Part shown: positions 53,958-62,497 of the stretch, one piece after another
How positions within the stretch are numbered: position 1 is the stretch's first letter
Layout of the letters: every line of letters begins with the position of its first letter
Assembly (NCBI RefSeq): GCF_014647835.1
Contig: NZ_BMPY01000016.1
Location: forward strand, 1 to 64,000
Length of the DNA stretch: 64,000 nt
Source of the DNA: Microbispora rosea subsp. aerata
GTDB lineage: Bacteria > Actinomycetota > Actinomycetes > Streptosporangiales > Streptosporangiaceae
Direction: 5' to 3'
Notes under the pieces: model-generated
Databases searched by the model: none
What the model was told of the DNA's origin: nothing
The model's input: only the letters and a program-made list of their open reading frames with translations
Program-made: the position numbers and the translations under genes

Positions 53958-56261
53958 GTGAACGTGCCCGCGGTGCCGTTCCGGCAGTTCGTGCTCAAGG
54001 TGCACAGCCGGTGCGACCTTGCCTGCGACCACTGCTACGTCTACGAGCACGCCGACCAGTCCTGGCGAAGACGGCCCGCCGTCATGGCGGACGAGACCGC
54101 GACGTGGGCCGTCACCCGCATCGCCGAGCACGTCAAGAGCCACGGGCTCGGCCAGGTGCACGTCGTGCTGCACGGCGGTGAGCCGCTGCTGGCCGGCCGC
54201 GGCCGGCTCGGGCGCCTCATCGCCGAGCTGCGCGGCGGCCTCGACGAGTTGTGCGCGCTGGACCTGCGGGTGCACACCAACGGCACGCTTCTCGACGACC
54301 GCTTCCTCGACCTGTTCGAGGAGCACGACGTCAAAGTCGGGGTCTCTCTGGACGGCGACCGGGCCGCCAACGACCGGCACCGGCGCTACGCCGACGGCCG
54401 CAGCAGCTATGACCGCGTCGTCCGGGCCGTGGAGCGGCTGCGCCGCCGCCCCCGGCTGTACGCGGGGCTGCTGTGCACGATCGACGTCGCCAACGACCCC
54501 GTCGCCGTCTACCGGGCGCTGGCGGACCTGGAGCCGCCGTGCGTCGACTTCCTGCTCCCGCACGCTACGTGGGACTCCCCTCCGCCGCGGCCGGCTCCGA
54601 CGGCGTACGCGGACTGGCTGATCGAGATCTTCGAGCTGTGGTCGGCCGAGGGGCGCCGCGTGCCCGTGCGCATGTTCGAGTCGATCCTGCGCACCAGCCG
54701 CGGCGGCACGAGCCTCACCGAGTCGCTCGGGCTCGAACCGGCCGACCTCGTCGTCATCGAGACCGACGGGAGCTACGAGCAGGCCGACTCGCTCAAGGCC
54801 GCCTACGACGGAGCGCCGGCGACGGGGCTCGACGTGTTCCGCCACGACCTCGACACGGTCGCGCGGCACACCGGCGTGCTCGCCCGGCAGCAGGGCCTCG
54901 GCGGGCTGTGCGACACCTGCCGCGCCTGCCCGGTCGTGGACAGCTGCGGCGGCGGCCTGTACGCCCACCGCTACCGCACCGGGTCGGGCTTCGCGAACCC
55001 GAGCGTCTACAGCGCCGACCTCTTCGCGCTCATCACCCACGTCCGCCGGAGAACCGCCATGCCCACGCACTCGGTGCCCGCCGCCGCCATGGACGCCTTG
55101 TCGGCGGGATACGGCGGCGAGGAGGACGTCCGCTGCCTGGCCGCGGCGCAGCGCACGATGCGCCGGGCGCTGCTGAGCGGCGTCGGCGCGCAGGAGTCCG
55201 CGGCGGCGGGGTGGGAGTTGATCACCCGGCTGGACGCCGGCCACCGCGAGGCCGTCGACGCCGTGCTCGACCATCCGTACGTGCGGGAGTGGGCGGTGCG
55301 GTGCCTGCGGCACGACGGCGACCCGGCCTACCTCGCCAACATCGCCGGCGCCGCGGCCGTGCGGGCGGGCGTGGCCGCCGACCTGGTGATCACGGCCGTG
55401 GACGGCGTGTTCCACCTGCCCACGCTGGGAGCGTTCGAGGCGGGGCGGGCCGCCACCGCGCGGCTGGTCGCCGAGAGCGGGCGGTTCTCCCTGCCGGACA
55501 TGCCCGATGCGGCCTGGCGCCCGGCGCGGCGGCTGACCGCGCCGGGCCTGTCCGTCGTGCTGGAGGACACCGATCCCCATCGGCACTGCCACGGTCACCC
55601 GGCCTCCGGAAGGCTCACCGAGGCGGAGGCGGCCGAGTGGCAGCGCGTGTTCGCCGAGGCGTGGGCCGTCATCGAGTCGGATCACCCGGCGTACGCCCCC
55701 GGGCTGCGTGCCGGGCTGACCACGCTGGTGCCGCTCGACCCGCCCGAGGGGGGCGGCAGCGCCAGCTCTGCGGCCCGCAACGCGTTCGGGGCCGTGGCCG
55801 TCGCTCCCCCCGCCGATCCGGCCACCCTCGCGCTGCTGCTGATCCACGAGTTCCAGCACGTGAAGCTGGGCGCCTTGTTCGACCTGGTCGACCTGTACGA
55901 TCCCGCGCACACCGGGCTCTACTACGCGCCCTGGCGGCGGGAGAGCCCGCGCCCCATCGAGGCGCTGCTGCAAGGGGTGTACGCGCATCTGGCGGTGACG
56001 GACTTCTGGCGGGTGCGGCGGCACCTCCGCGACGACGGCACCGGCGAGGTGCAGTTCGCGCTGTGGCGGGAGCAGACGGCCCGGGCGATCGACGACCTCG
56101 ACGGCTCGGGGGGCCTCACCCCTCTGGGCACGCGCTTCGTCGCCGGCCTGCGCCGCACGCTTGAGCCGTGGCTGGACGAGCCGGTCTCCGGCCGGGCGGC
56201 GGCCGCGGCGGCCGAGCTGGCGGAGCGCTACCGCGCGGAGTCCGCGGCCCTGCGCTCCTGA
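53958..56261 (+). CDS. fxsB: Radical SAM/SPASM protein FxsB with HExxH-type extension
   Basis: Predicted modifier of FxsA. In 767 aa: radical SAM core with Cys19-x3-Cys23-x2-Cys26 in SRCDLACDHCYVYEH, HGGEPLL, a SPASM-like Cys cluster GLCDTCRACPVVDSCGGG (about 316-333), and a C-terminal domain (about 370-767) of the HExxH putative peptide-modification type with HEFQHVKLGALFDLVDLYD (His630-Glu-x2-His634). GTG 53958 is used; GTG 53964 is possible. Separated from fxsA by 13 bp and from fxsC by 92 bp. Confidence 0.92.
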   Translation: MNVPAVPFRQFVLKVHSRCDLACDHCYVYEHADQSWRRRPAVMADETATWAVTRIAEHVKSHGLGQVHVVLHGGEPLLAGRGRLGRLIAELRGGLDELCALDLRVHTNGTLLDDRFLDLFEEHDVKVGVSLDGDRAANDRHRRYADGRSSYDRVVRAVERLRRRPRLYAGLLCTIDVANDPVAVYRALADLEPPCVDFLLPHATWDSPPPRPAPTAYADWLIEIFELWSAEGRRVPVRMFESILRTSRGGTSLTESLGLEPADLVVIETDGSYEQADSLKAAYDGAPATGLDVFRHDLDTVARHTGVLARQQGLGGLCDTCRACPVVDSCGGGLYAHRYRTGSGFANPSVYSADLFALITHVRRRTAMPTHSVPAAAMDALSAGYGGEEDVRCLAAAQRTMRRALLSGVGAQESAAAGWELITRLDAGHREAVDAVLDHPYVREWAVRCLRHDGDPAYLANIAGAAAVRAGVAADLVITAVDGVFHLPTLGAFEAGRAATARLVAESGRFSLPDMPDAAWRPARRLTAPGLSVVLEDTDPHRHCHGHPASGRLTEAEAAEWQRVFAEAWAVIESDHPAYAPGLRAGLTTLVPLDPPEGGGSASSAARNAFGAVAVAPPADPATLALLLIHEFQHVKLGALFDLVDLYDPAHTGLYYAPWRRESPRPIEALLQGVYAHLAVTDFWRVRRHLRDDGTGEVQFALWREQTARAIDDLDGSGGLTPLGTRFVAGLRRTLEPWLDEPVSGRAAAAAAELAERYRAESAALRS

Positions 56262-56304
56262 GCCGCCGCCCCGGCGTTTTCCTGTGCTTTCTCCTCTGCG
56301 GCAC

Positions 56305-56333
56305 TTTCCTGACATAGACCTCGTTCCTATAGT
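56305..56333 (+). promoter_or_regulatory. Probable promoter of fxsC-fxsT
   Basis: TATAGT at 56328-56333 is a good -10; TTTCCT 17 bp upstream is a weak -35. About 20 nt downstream follow AAGGAGG and the fxsC ATG. This suggests that fxsC-fxsT can be expressed independently of fxsA-fxsB. Confidence 0.5.
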
Positions 56334-56353
56334 GAAGTCCGGGAAGGAGGCGA

Positions 56354-57568
56354 ATGGCGACTCCACACACGCCCGCTCAACCCACTGGGCCGTACTTCTT
56401 CCTCAGTTATGCGCATGTGCCCCCGAACGATCCGGCGGACGGCAGCGATCCCAACCAATGGGTGGAGCGGCTGTTCAAGGTGCTCTGCGAGCACATCATG
56501 CACCTGACCAAAGTGCCCGCCGGGGCCGCCGGATATATGGACAGGGAATTACGCACCGGGGAGAACTGGCCGCAAATGCTCTCCGAGCGCCTGTCCAGCT
56601 GCCGGGTTTTCGTTCCCCTTTATTCGCCCCGCTACTTCGAGAGCGAGCACTGCGGCAAGGAGTGGGCCGCCTTCCTCGAACGGGCTCCCGGCTACACCGG
56701 ACCCGTGCCGATCGTGCCCGCCGTCTGGGCCCCGATGCGCATGATGACTCTCCCCCGGGCGGCCCAGGCCATCCAGTTCAACCACGCGGAACTCGGCGCA
56801 CGCTACGCCGAGGAGGGCTTCTACGGGATCATGAAGCTCAGCAAGTACCGCAGCCAGTACCAGACGGCGACACTGGGGCTCGCCCAGCGGATCATCGAGG
56901 TGGCCGAGACCTCGCCCATGCCGTACGGCAAGATCCGCGACTACACCACCGTGCCGAGCGCGTTCGCCGATCACACGCCGGAACGGCCGGTGACCGTCAC
57001 CGTAGTCGCACCCGACTTGCGGCATCTGCCGGAGGGCCGGGACCCTTACCACTACGGGCGCACCCCGCACGAGTGGGACCCGTACCGCAGCCGCAACGGC
57101 ATGCGGCCCCTGGCCGACAGCGCGGCCGAGGTCGCCCGTTCCCGCGGCTTCCTGCCGCACGTGGGCTCGCTGGAGGAGCACGGCCGGACGCTGGAGGCCG
57201 AGACGCCGAGCGCGCCGGGTGTGATGCTGGTCGATCCCTGGGCGACCTCCCAGGCCGACTGCCGGGAGGCGCTGCGCGGGGTGAACCGGCCGGGGCGGCA
57301 GTGGATCACCGTGATGGTGCCGTGGAACCGGGAGGACCCGGAGACCGTGGCGCACGAGCCCAGGCTCAAGAGCTGCCTGAGGGAGGCGCTCGGGCACAAG
57401 CTGTCGGAGCCGGCGGCCGCCCCCGAGGTGCCGAGCCTGGAGGCCTTCCGGAGCCTGCTGCCCGACGCGTTGCACAAGGCCACGCAGCAGTACTTCAAGC
57501 ACGCCCCCGCCTACCCGCCGGAGGGCGCGAAAGTCGACAGACCGAGGCTTATCGGGCCGGAGGAGTAG
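56354..57568 (+). CDS. fxsC: TIR-like protein FxsC
   Basis: The 404 aa protein starts with a TIR-like domain (about 12-165): GPYFFLSYAHVPPND, MDRELRTGENWPQML, CRVFVPLYSPRYFESEHCGKEWAAF. The Glu in GKEW sits where TIR NADases have their catalytic Glu. The C-terminal part (about 210-370) is a second alpha/beta region (VTVTVVAPDLRHLP, VMLVDPWATSQADCREALRG) as in FxsC proteins. ATG 56354 has a perfect AAGGAGG. It is followed after 4 bp by fxsT. Whether it consumes NAD is untested. Confidence 0.9.
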   Translation: MATPHTPAQPTGPYFFLSYAHVPPNDPADGSDPNQWVERLFKVLCEHIMHLTKVPAGAAGYMDRELRTGENWPQMLSERLSSCRVFVPLYSPRYFESEHCGKEWAAFLERAPGYTGPVPIVPAVWAPMRMMTLPRAAQAIQFNHAELGARYAEEGFYGIMKLSKYRSQYQTATLGLAQRIIEVAETSPMPYGKIRDYTTVPSAFADHTPERPVTVTVVAPDLRHLPEGRDPYHYGRTPHEWDPYRSRNGMRPLADSAAEVARSRGFLPHVGSLEEHGRTLEAETPSAPGVMLVDPWATSQADCREALRGVNRPGRQWITVMVPWNREDPETVAHEPRLKSCLREALGHKLSEPAAAPEVPSLEAFRSLLPDALHKATQQYFKHAPAYPPEGAKVDRPRLIGPEE

Positions 57569-57572
57569 CGAC

Positions 57573-60500
57573 ATGAGCGAGGGCCGGATCGTCACCTTCT
57601 ACTCGTACAAGGGTGGTACGGGGCGGACGATGGCGCTGGCGAACACGGCGTGGATCCTCGCCAGCGCGGGCAAGCGCGTGCTCGTCGTCGACTGGGACCT
57701 GGAGTCCCCCGGCCTGCACAAGTTCTTCCGTCCTTTTCTCGACAGCGGCGTGGTGACCACCACCTCCGGCGTCATCGACCTCATCACGACCTACCAGTGG
57801 GCGGCGATGAAGCAGGCGACGAGGCCGCGCGACTGGCACCGGCAGTACGCCCGGGTCGAGCCGCACGCCGTCTCCCTCGACTTCGACTTCCCGGGCGAGG
57901 GCACCCTCGACTTCCTGTCGGCGGGCCGGCAGAACCGCGACTACTCCTCCCTCGTCTCCGGCTTCGACTGGGACACCTTCTACGAGCGGCAGGGCGGCGG
58001 GCAGTTCTTCGACGCGCTGCGCGACGACATGAAAGCCTGCTATGACTACACACTCATCGACAGCCGCACCGGCCTGAGCGACATCGCGGAGATCTGCACC
58101 GTGCAGCTGCCCGACGTGCTCGTCGCCTGCTTCACCCTCTCCGACCAGGGCATCGAGGGCACCTCGTCGGTGGCGCGGCGCATCGACGACCGGTACGGGG
58201 ACCGCGGCATCCGCATCCTGCCCGTGCCGATGCGCGTGGAGATGGGCGAGAAGGAGAAGTGCGACGCGGGCCGGAGCCTGGCCAAGCGGCGCTTCGACAA
58301 GTTCCCCCGCGGCATGAGCCAGGAGGAGGCCGACCAGTACTGGGGCGCGGTGGAGATCCCGTACACGCCCTTCTACGCCTTCGAGGAGATCCTGGCGACC
58401 TTCGGCGACGAGCCGAACCGGCCGACCTCGATGCTGGCCGCCTTCGAGCGCCTGACCGGTGTGATCACCGAGGGCGAGGTCACGTCCTTCCCGCCGATGG
58501 ACGAGTCCGTGCGACTTCGCCACCTGGACGCGTTCACCCGCAGGCACCCCGCGCACCAGGCCGAGGTATACCTCAGCTACGCCTCCGAGGACCGGATGTG
58601 GGCCGACTGGATCGCCGCACTGCTCGACCGGTACGGCTACCAGGTGAAGCTGCGCGCCGTCGACACCGACGAGGCGCTGGAGTTCGGCGGCGGCGAGGCT
58701 CCGCGGACGGTCGTCGTGCTGTCGGGCGCCTACGTCCGCGCGTCCCGCGGCGAGGAGGTGTGGCAGCGGCTGACCGACACCGACGTGTCGGGCCGCGGCG
58801 AGGTCATCGCGTTTCGGGTGTCGGAGTCGCGGTTCCCCTCGCCGTTCGGCGACCGGGCGCTCGCCGACCTCACCAGGATCTCCGAGCAGGCCGCGGCCGA
58901 GACCGTGCTGCGGGCCTTCGGCCGGGCCGGGGAAGCGGCGTCGCTCGACACCGGAGGGCTCGGCGCCCGCTTCCCCGGCAGCGAGCCCGCCGTCTGGAAC
59001 GTCCCGGCCCGCAACGCCGCCTTCACCGGGCGCGGGCAGGTGCTCGACCGGCTGCGCACCCAGCTCGTCGGCGGCAGCGCCGCGGTCGTGCTGCCGCAGG
59101 CGCTGTACGGCCTCGGCGGGGTCGGCAAGACCCAGGTGGCGCTGGAGTACGCCCACCGCTTCCGCGCCGACTACGACATCGTCTGGTGGATCTCCTCCGA
59201 GGACCCCGAGCGGATCTACTCCGCCTTCGAGGAGCTGGCGCGGCAGCTGCACATCCCGGTGGCGGACAACATCGCCGAGGTGGTCGCCGCCGTCCGCGAG
59301 GCGCTGCGCCTGGGCCGGCCGTACGGCCGCTGGCTCCTGATCTTCGACAACGCGGGCGTGCCGGAGGACCTGCGGGACTTCTTCCCCGGCGGCTCGTCGG
59401 GCCACGTTCTGATCACCTCGCGCAACCAGGCGTGGTCGTCGGTGGCGGCCCCGCTGGAAATCGACGTCTTCAGCCAGGAGGAGAGCCTGGAGCACCTCGG
59501 CCGCCGCGTGCCCGGGCTGGCCCCCGAGGACGCCGTCCGGGTGGCCGAGGCCCTGGGCAACCTGCCGCTCGCGGTCGAGCAGGCCGCGGCCTGGCTCGCC
59601 GAGACCGGCCTGCCGGCGGCGACGCTGATCGAGCAGCTCGACACCGAGGCGGCGCGCGTCCTGGCGTCGATGACCCAGCCCGGGGACTACCCGCACCCCG
59701 TGGCCGTGACGTGGAACCTCTCGCTGGCCCAGCTCCGGGAGAGCTCCCCCGCGTCGGTGCGGCTGCTCCAGCTGTGCGCGTTCTTCGCGCCCGAGCCCAT
59801 CTCGATGCTGCTCCTCTACAGCGACGAGATGGTGGAGTCGCTGCTGCCGTACGACGACTCGCTGCGCGAGAAGCTGGTGCTCGGCCGCGTCATCCAGGAG
59901 ATCGGCAGATTCGCCCTCGCCAAGGTGGACCAGGGCAACAACACGATCCAGGTGCACCGGCTGGTCCAGTCGGTCATCCGCAGCCAGATGTCGCAGGAGG
60001 AGCAGGACGCCGCCTGCCACGAGGTGCACCGCATCCTCGTCGGCGCCCGCCCCCGGCAGGGCGACGTGGACGATCCGGAGAACTGGATCCGCTACGACCT
60101 GATCTGGCAGCATCTGCAGCCGTCCCGCGCCACCGAGTGCACCGAGGAGGAGACCCGGCAGCTCCTCACCGACCGCGTGCGCTACCTGTGGAAACGCGGC
60201 GACTTCGACAGCGCGCTGGCCCTCGGCGAGCGGCTTGCGAACTTCTGGGAGGAGGAGTTCGGGATCCACGACAGGCAGCGCCTCCACCTGCTGTTCAACG
60301 TGGCCAACGTGAAACGCTCGCAGGGCAAGTACGAGGAGGCCAGGGACCTCGACGAGTGGGTTCGCGAGCAGCAGCTCCAGGTGGTCGGGGACAGGCACCC
60401 GCACACGCTGCTGACGGCGGGCGGCCTCGCCGCCGACCTGCGGGGCCTCGGCGACTACGAGAGCTCGCTGGAGATGGACCGGGTCACCTACCAGCAGTGG

Positions 60501-61469
60501 AAGACGCTGTTCGGTGAGGACCACCCGCGCACCCTGGCCTCGGCGAACAACCTGGCGCTGTGCTACCGGCTGGTCGGCGACGCCGTCAGCGCCCGCGACC
60601 TCGACCAGGACACCCTGGAGCGGCGGACCAGGGTGCTCGGCGTGAACCACCCCTACACGTTGTTCTCCGCCGCCCATCTCGCCCGCGACCTGCGTGAGAT
60701 CGGCCTGTACCGGGAGTCCGTGGACCTGCTGCGCACCACCCTCCAGCACTACCGGGAGTCGCTCGGCGAGTCGTTCGTCGACACCCTCAGGGCGGCCAAG
60801 AGCCTGGCGGTGTCGCTCCGCAGAGCCGGCGAGCAGCAGGAGGCGTGGGAGCTGGCGAAGGAGACCGAAGAGCGCTACCGGCAGCGTTACGCGGGCACTC
60901 CCGACGCGCTGGCCGCGACCCTGGAGCTCGCCTGCTGCATATCGGCGCTCGGCGACAAGGCCGGAGCCCGCGACCTGGCCGGCGAGATCACGCGCGTCTA
61001 CCGGCAGACCCTGGGCGAGAACCACCCGGGCACCCTGATCGCGATGAACAACCTGTCGATCTACCTGCGGGGGTCGGGAGAGCCGGAACGCGCGACCGAG
61101 GTCGCCGCCGCGGCCCGCGAGGGGCTGGCCCGCCACCTGGGCCAGACCCACCCGTTCACGCTCTCGGCGGCGATCAACCTGGCGAACTGTCTCGGCGACC
61201 GGGGACGGCACGACGAGGCCGAGCGGCTGGAGCGGCAGACTCTGGAGGCCCTGCGAGCCAAGCTCGGCGACCGCCACCCGGACACGCTCGTGTGCGAGGC
61301 CAACCTCGCCGTGACGCTGTGGTCCTCGGGGCACACCGCCCAGGCCGAGCGCATCAGGGAGCGCCTGCTGCCCGTCCTCGGCAGGGTCCTCGGCGAGTCG
61401 CATCCGAACCTGACCCACCTCGGGGAGTGGCGGCGCATCAACAGAGACCTGGAGCCCCAGCCGTTCTGA
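57573..61469 (+). CDS. fxsT: FxsT: MinD-like, TIR-like, NB-ARC and TPR protein
   Basis: A 1298 aa multidomain protein of the FxSxx-COOH system. Residues 1 to about 300 are a MinD/ParA-like ATPase (deviant Walker A YKGGTGRT at 12-19, VVDWDLESPGLHKFF); about 328-460 a TIR-like domain (AEVYLSYASEDRMWADWI); about 490-800 an NB-ARC STAND ATPase (ALYGLGGVGKTQVALEYA, P-loop near 512; LLIFDNAG; LITSRNQAWSS); about 860-1290 tetratricopeptide repeats with the GE-x-HP-x-TL pattern seen about eight times. ATG 57573 follows GGAGGAG. STAND proteins of this kind sense signals with the repeats and act through the N-terminal domains. Confidence 0.93.
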   Translation: MSEGRIVTFYSYKGGTGRTMALANTAWILASAGKRVLVVDWDLESPGLHKFFRPFLDSGVVTTTSGVIDLITTYQWAAMKQATRPRDWHRQYARVEPHAVSLDFDFPGEGTLDFLSAGRQNRDYSSLVSGFDWDTFYERQGGGQFFDALRDDMKACYDYTLIDSRTGLSDIAEICTVQLPDVLVACFTLSDQGIEGTSSVARRIDDRYGDRGIRILPVPMRVEMGEKEKCDAGRSLAKRRFDKFPRGMSQEEADQYWGAVEIPYTPFYAFEEILATFGDEPNRPTSMLAAFERLTGVITEGEVTSFPPMDESVRLRHLDAFTRRHPAHQAEVYLSYASEDRMWADWIAALLDRYGYQVKLRAVDTDEALEFGGGEAPRTVVVLSGAYVRASRGEEVWQRLTDTDVSGRGEVIAFRVSESRFPSPFGDRALADLTRISEQAAAETVLRAFGRAGEAASLDTGGLGARFPGSEPAVWNVPARNAAFTGRGQVLDRLRTQLVGGSAAVVLPQALYGLGGVGKTQVALEYAHRFRADYDIVWWISSEDPERIYSAFEELARQLHIPVADNIAEVVAAVREALRLGRPYGRWLLIFDNAGVPEDLRDFFPGGSSGHVLITSRNQAWSSVAAPLEIDVFSQEESLEHLGRRVPGLAPEDAVRVAEALGNLPLAVEQAAAWLAETGLPAATLIEQLDTEAARVLASMTQPGDYPHPVAVTWNLSLAQLRESSPASVRLLQLCAFFAPEPISMLLLYSDEMVESLLPYDDSLREKLVLGRVIQEIGRFALAKVDQGNNTIQVHRLVQSVIRSQMSQEEQDAACHEVHRILVGARPRQGDVDDPENWIRYDLIWQHLQPSRATECTEEETRQLLTDRVRYLWKRGDFDSALALGERLANFWEEEFGIHDRQRLHLLFNVANVKRSQGKYEEARDLDEWVREQQLQVVGDRHPHTLLTAGGLAADLRGLGDYESSLEMDRVTYQQWKTLFGEDHPRTLASANNLALCYRLVGDAVSARDLDQDTLERRTRVLGVNHPYTLFSAAHLARDLREIGLYRESVDLLRTTLQHYRESLGESFVDTLRAAKSLAVSLRRAGEQQEAWELAKETEERYRQRYAGTPDALAATLELACCISALGDKAGARDLAGEITRVYRQTLGENHPGTLIAMNNLSIYLRGSGEPERATEVAAAAREGLARHLGQTHPFTLSAAINLANCLGDRGRHDEAERLERQTLEALRAKLGDRHPDTLVCEANLAVTLWSSGHTAQAERIRERLLPVLGRVLGESHPNLTHLGEWRRINRDLEPQPF

Positions 61470-61471
61470 GA

Positions 61472-62338
61472 TCAGGCCGCCGACAACCAGGTGAGCACGT
61501 CGGGCAGGACCTGGAACGCACCGAAATGCGCCATGCCCTCCTGGATCACCACCCGCGCGCCGGGGATCCTCCGCCCCAGCCATCGGGAGTGGCCCACCGG
61601 GGAGAAGACGTCCGCCCCGCCGTGCCACAGCAGCGTCGGCACGCAGATGCTCGCCGGTTCGAAGCCCCAGGGCGTGCTGAACGCCACCGCGTCGTCCACC
61701 CAGCCCGCCGCGGAATGCCGTAGGGCCTCGGCGAAGTTGTCGGCCAGCATCATGCGGAGCCCGAAGTCCGCGATGACGTGGCGGTCGTGCTCGGGCAGGT
61801 CGTCGTCCAGCGCGGGCACCAGCAGCGTCGGGTCCTGCCTGATCCGCTCCACCACCGGAGACAGCAGGTCCGTCATCGCGTGGTGGCCGGTCTGCGCGGC
61901 CGTGTACTCGGCGACGTTCGACTCCGTCATGCCGTGGAACCAGTCCAGGCCCTCGGCCCCGGGCGGCGCCAGCGGGACCAGCGCGGCCACCCGCGTGGTG
62001 CGATCGGGCAGCAGCGCCGCGCACGCGAGGGCGTGCGGGCCGCCTCCGGATCGCCCGATCACGGCGAAGCGGCCGATCCCCAGCGCGTCGGCGATGGCGG
62101 CCACATCCTCGGCGACGTCCGCCACCGTCCTGCCGATCTTGCGATCGGACAGGCCGTACCCGGGCCGGTCGTAGGTGATGAGCCTGACCCCGAGCCGATA
62201 CAGCACCGAAGCCCTCGGGTACGGCCCGAGCCTGCTGCCCGGCGTGCCGTGCAGCAGGAAAACCGGGGTCCCCTCCGGTTCGCCTTTCTCCTCGACTGCG
62301 AGCGTCCGTCCGTCATGGGCCTGCACGATCGTCGTCAA
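61472..62338 (-). CDS. Alpha/beta-fold hydrolase
   Basis: The 288 aa protein has the oxyanion motif FLLHGTPGSR, nucleophile Ser in VIGRSGGGPHA, acid Asp in WHGGADVFSP and catalytic His in GMAHFGAFQ. Substrate unknown; lipase-, esterase- or prolyl-aminopeptidase-like. The start is TTG 62338, supported by GGGGAGGTGCC directly upstream; GTG 62326 is a less likely choice. Its stop is 2 bp from the convergent fxsT stop. Confidence 0.88.
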   Translation of the reverse strand: MTTIVQAHDGRTLAVEEKGEPEGTPVFLLHGTPGSRLGPYPRASVLYRLGVRLITYDRPGYGLSDRKIGRTVADVAEDVAAIADALGIGRFAVIGRSGGGPHALACAALLPDRTTRVAALVPLAPPGAEGLDWFHGMTESNVAEYTAAQTGHHAMTDLLSPVVERIRQDPTLLVPALDDDLPEHDRHVIADFGLRMMLADNFAEALRHSAAGWVDDAVAFSTPWGFEPASICVPTLLWHGGADVFSPVGHSRWLGRRIPGARVVIQEGMAHFGAFQVLPDVLTWLSAA

Positions 62339-62471
62339 GGCACCTCCCCGTCTTTACTGCGATTTTCCCCACCTCGCGGTGTTTTCCATCGCAATCGCCC
62401 TCCGGCATCGGGAAATACCCATTGCCGGAGAGGCAGGAGAAGCGCGGTCGGCAGTGCCGGGCCGGGGAGGA

Positions 62472-62497
62472 TCGGGGTACCCCGAGACCTTTAGGTC
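62472..62497. promoter_or_regulatory. Two adjacent palindromes at the 3' end of the methylase gene
   Basis: TCGGGGTACCCCGA (62472-62485) and GACCTTTAGGTC (62486-62497, reaching into the stop codon) are perfect inverted repeats side by side. They lie upstream of the hydrolase start and may be an operator, or a terminator of the methylase transcript. Confidence 0.4.

Noticed and set aside
57549-62024. A 1491-codon open frame on the - strand opposite fxsT
   Set aside because: It is antisense to clear MinD/TIR/NB-ARC/TPR coding, has Arg/Gly/Val-rich low-complexity sequence and no domain; such antisense frames are expected at this GC content.
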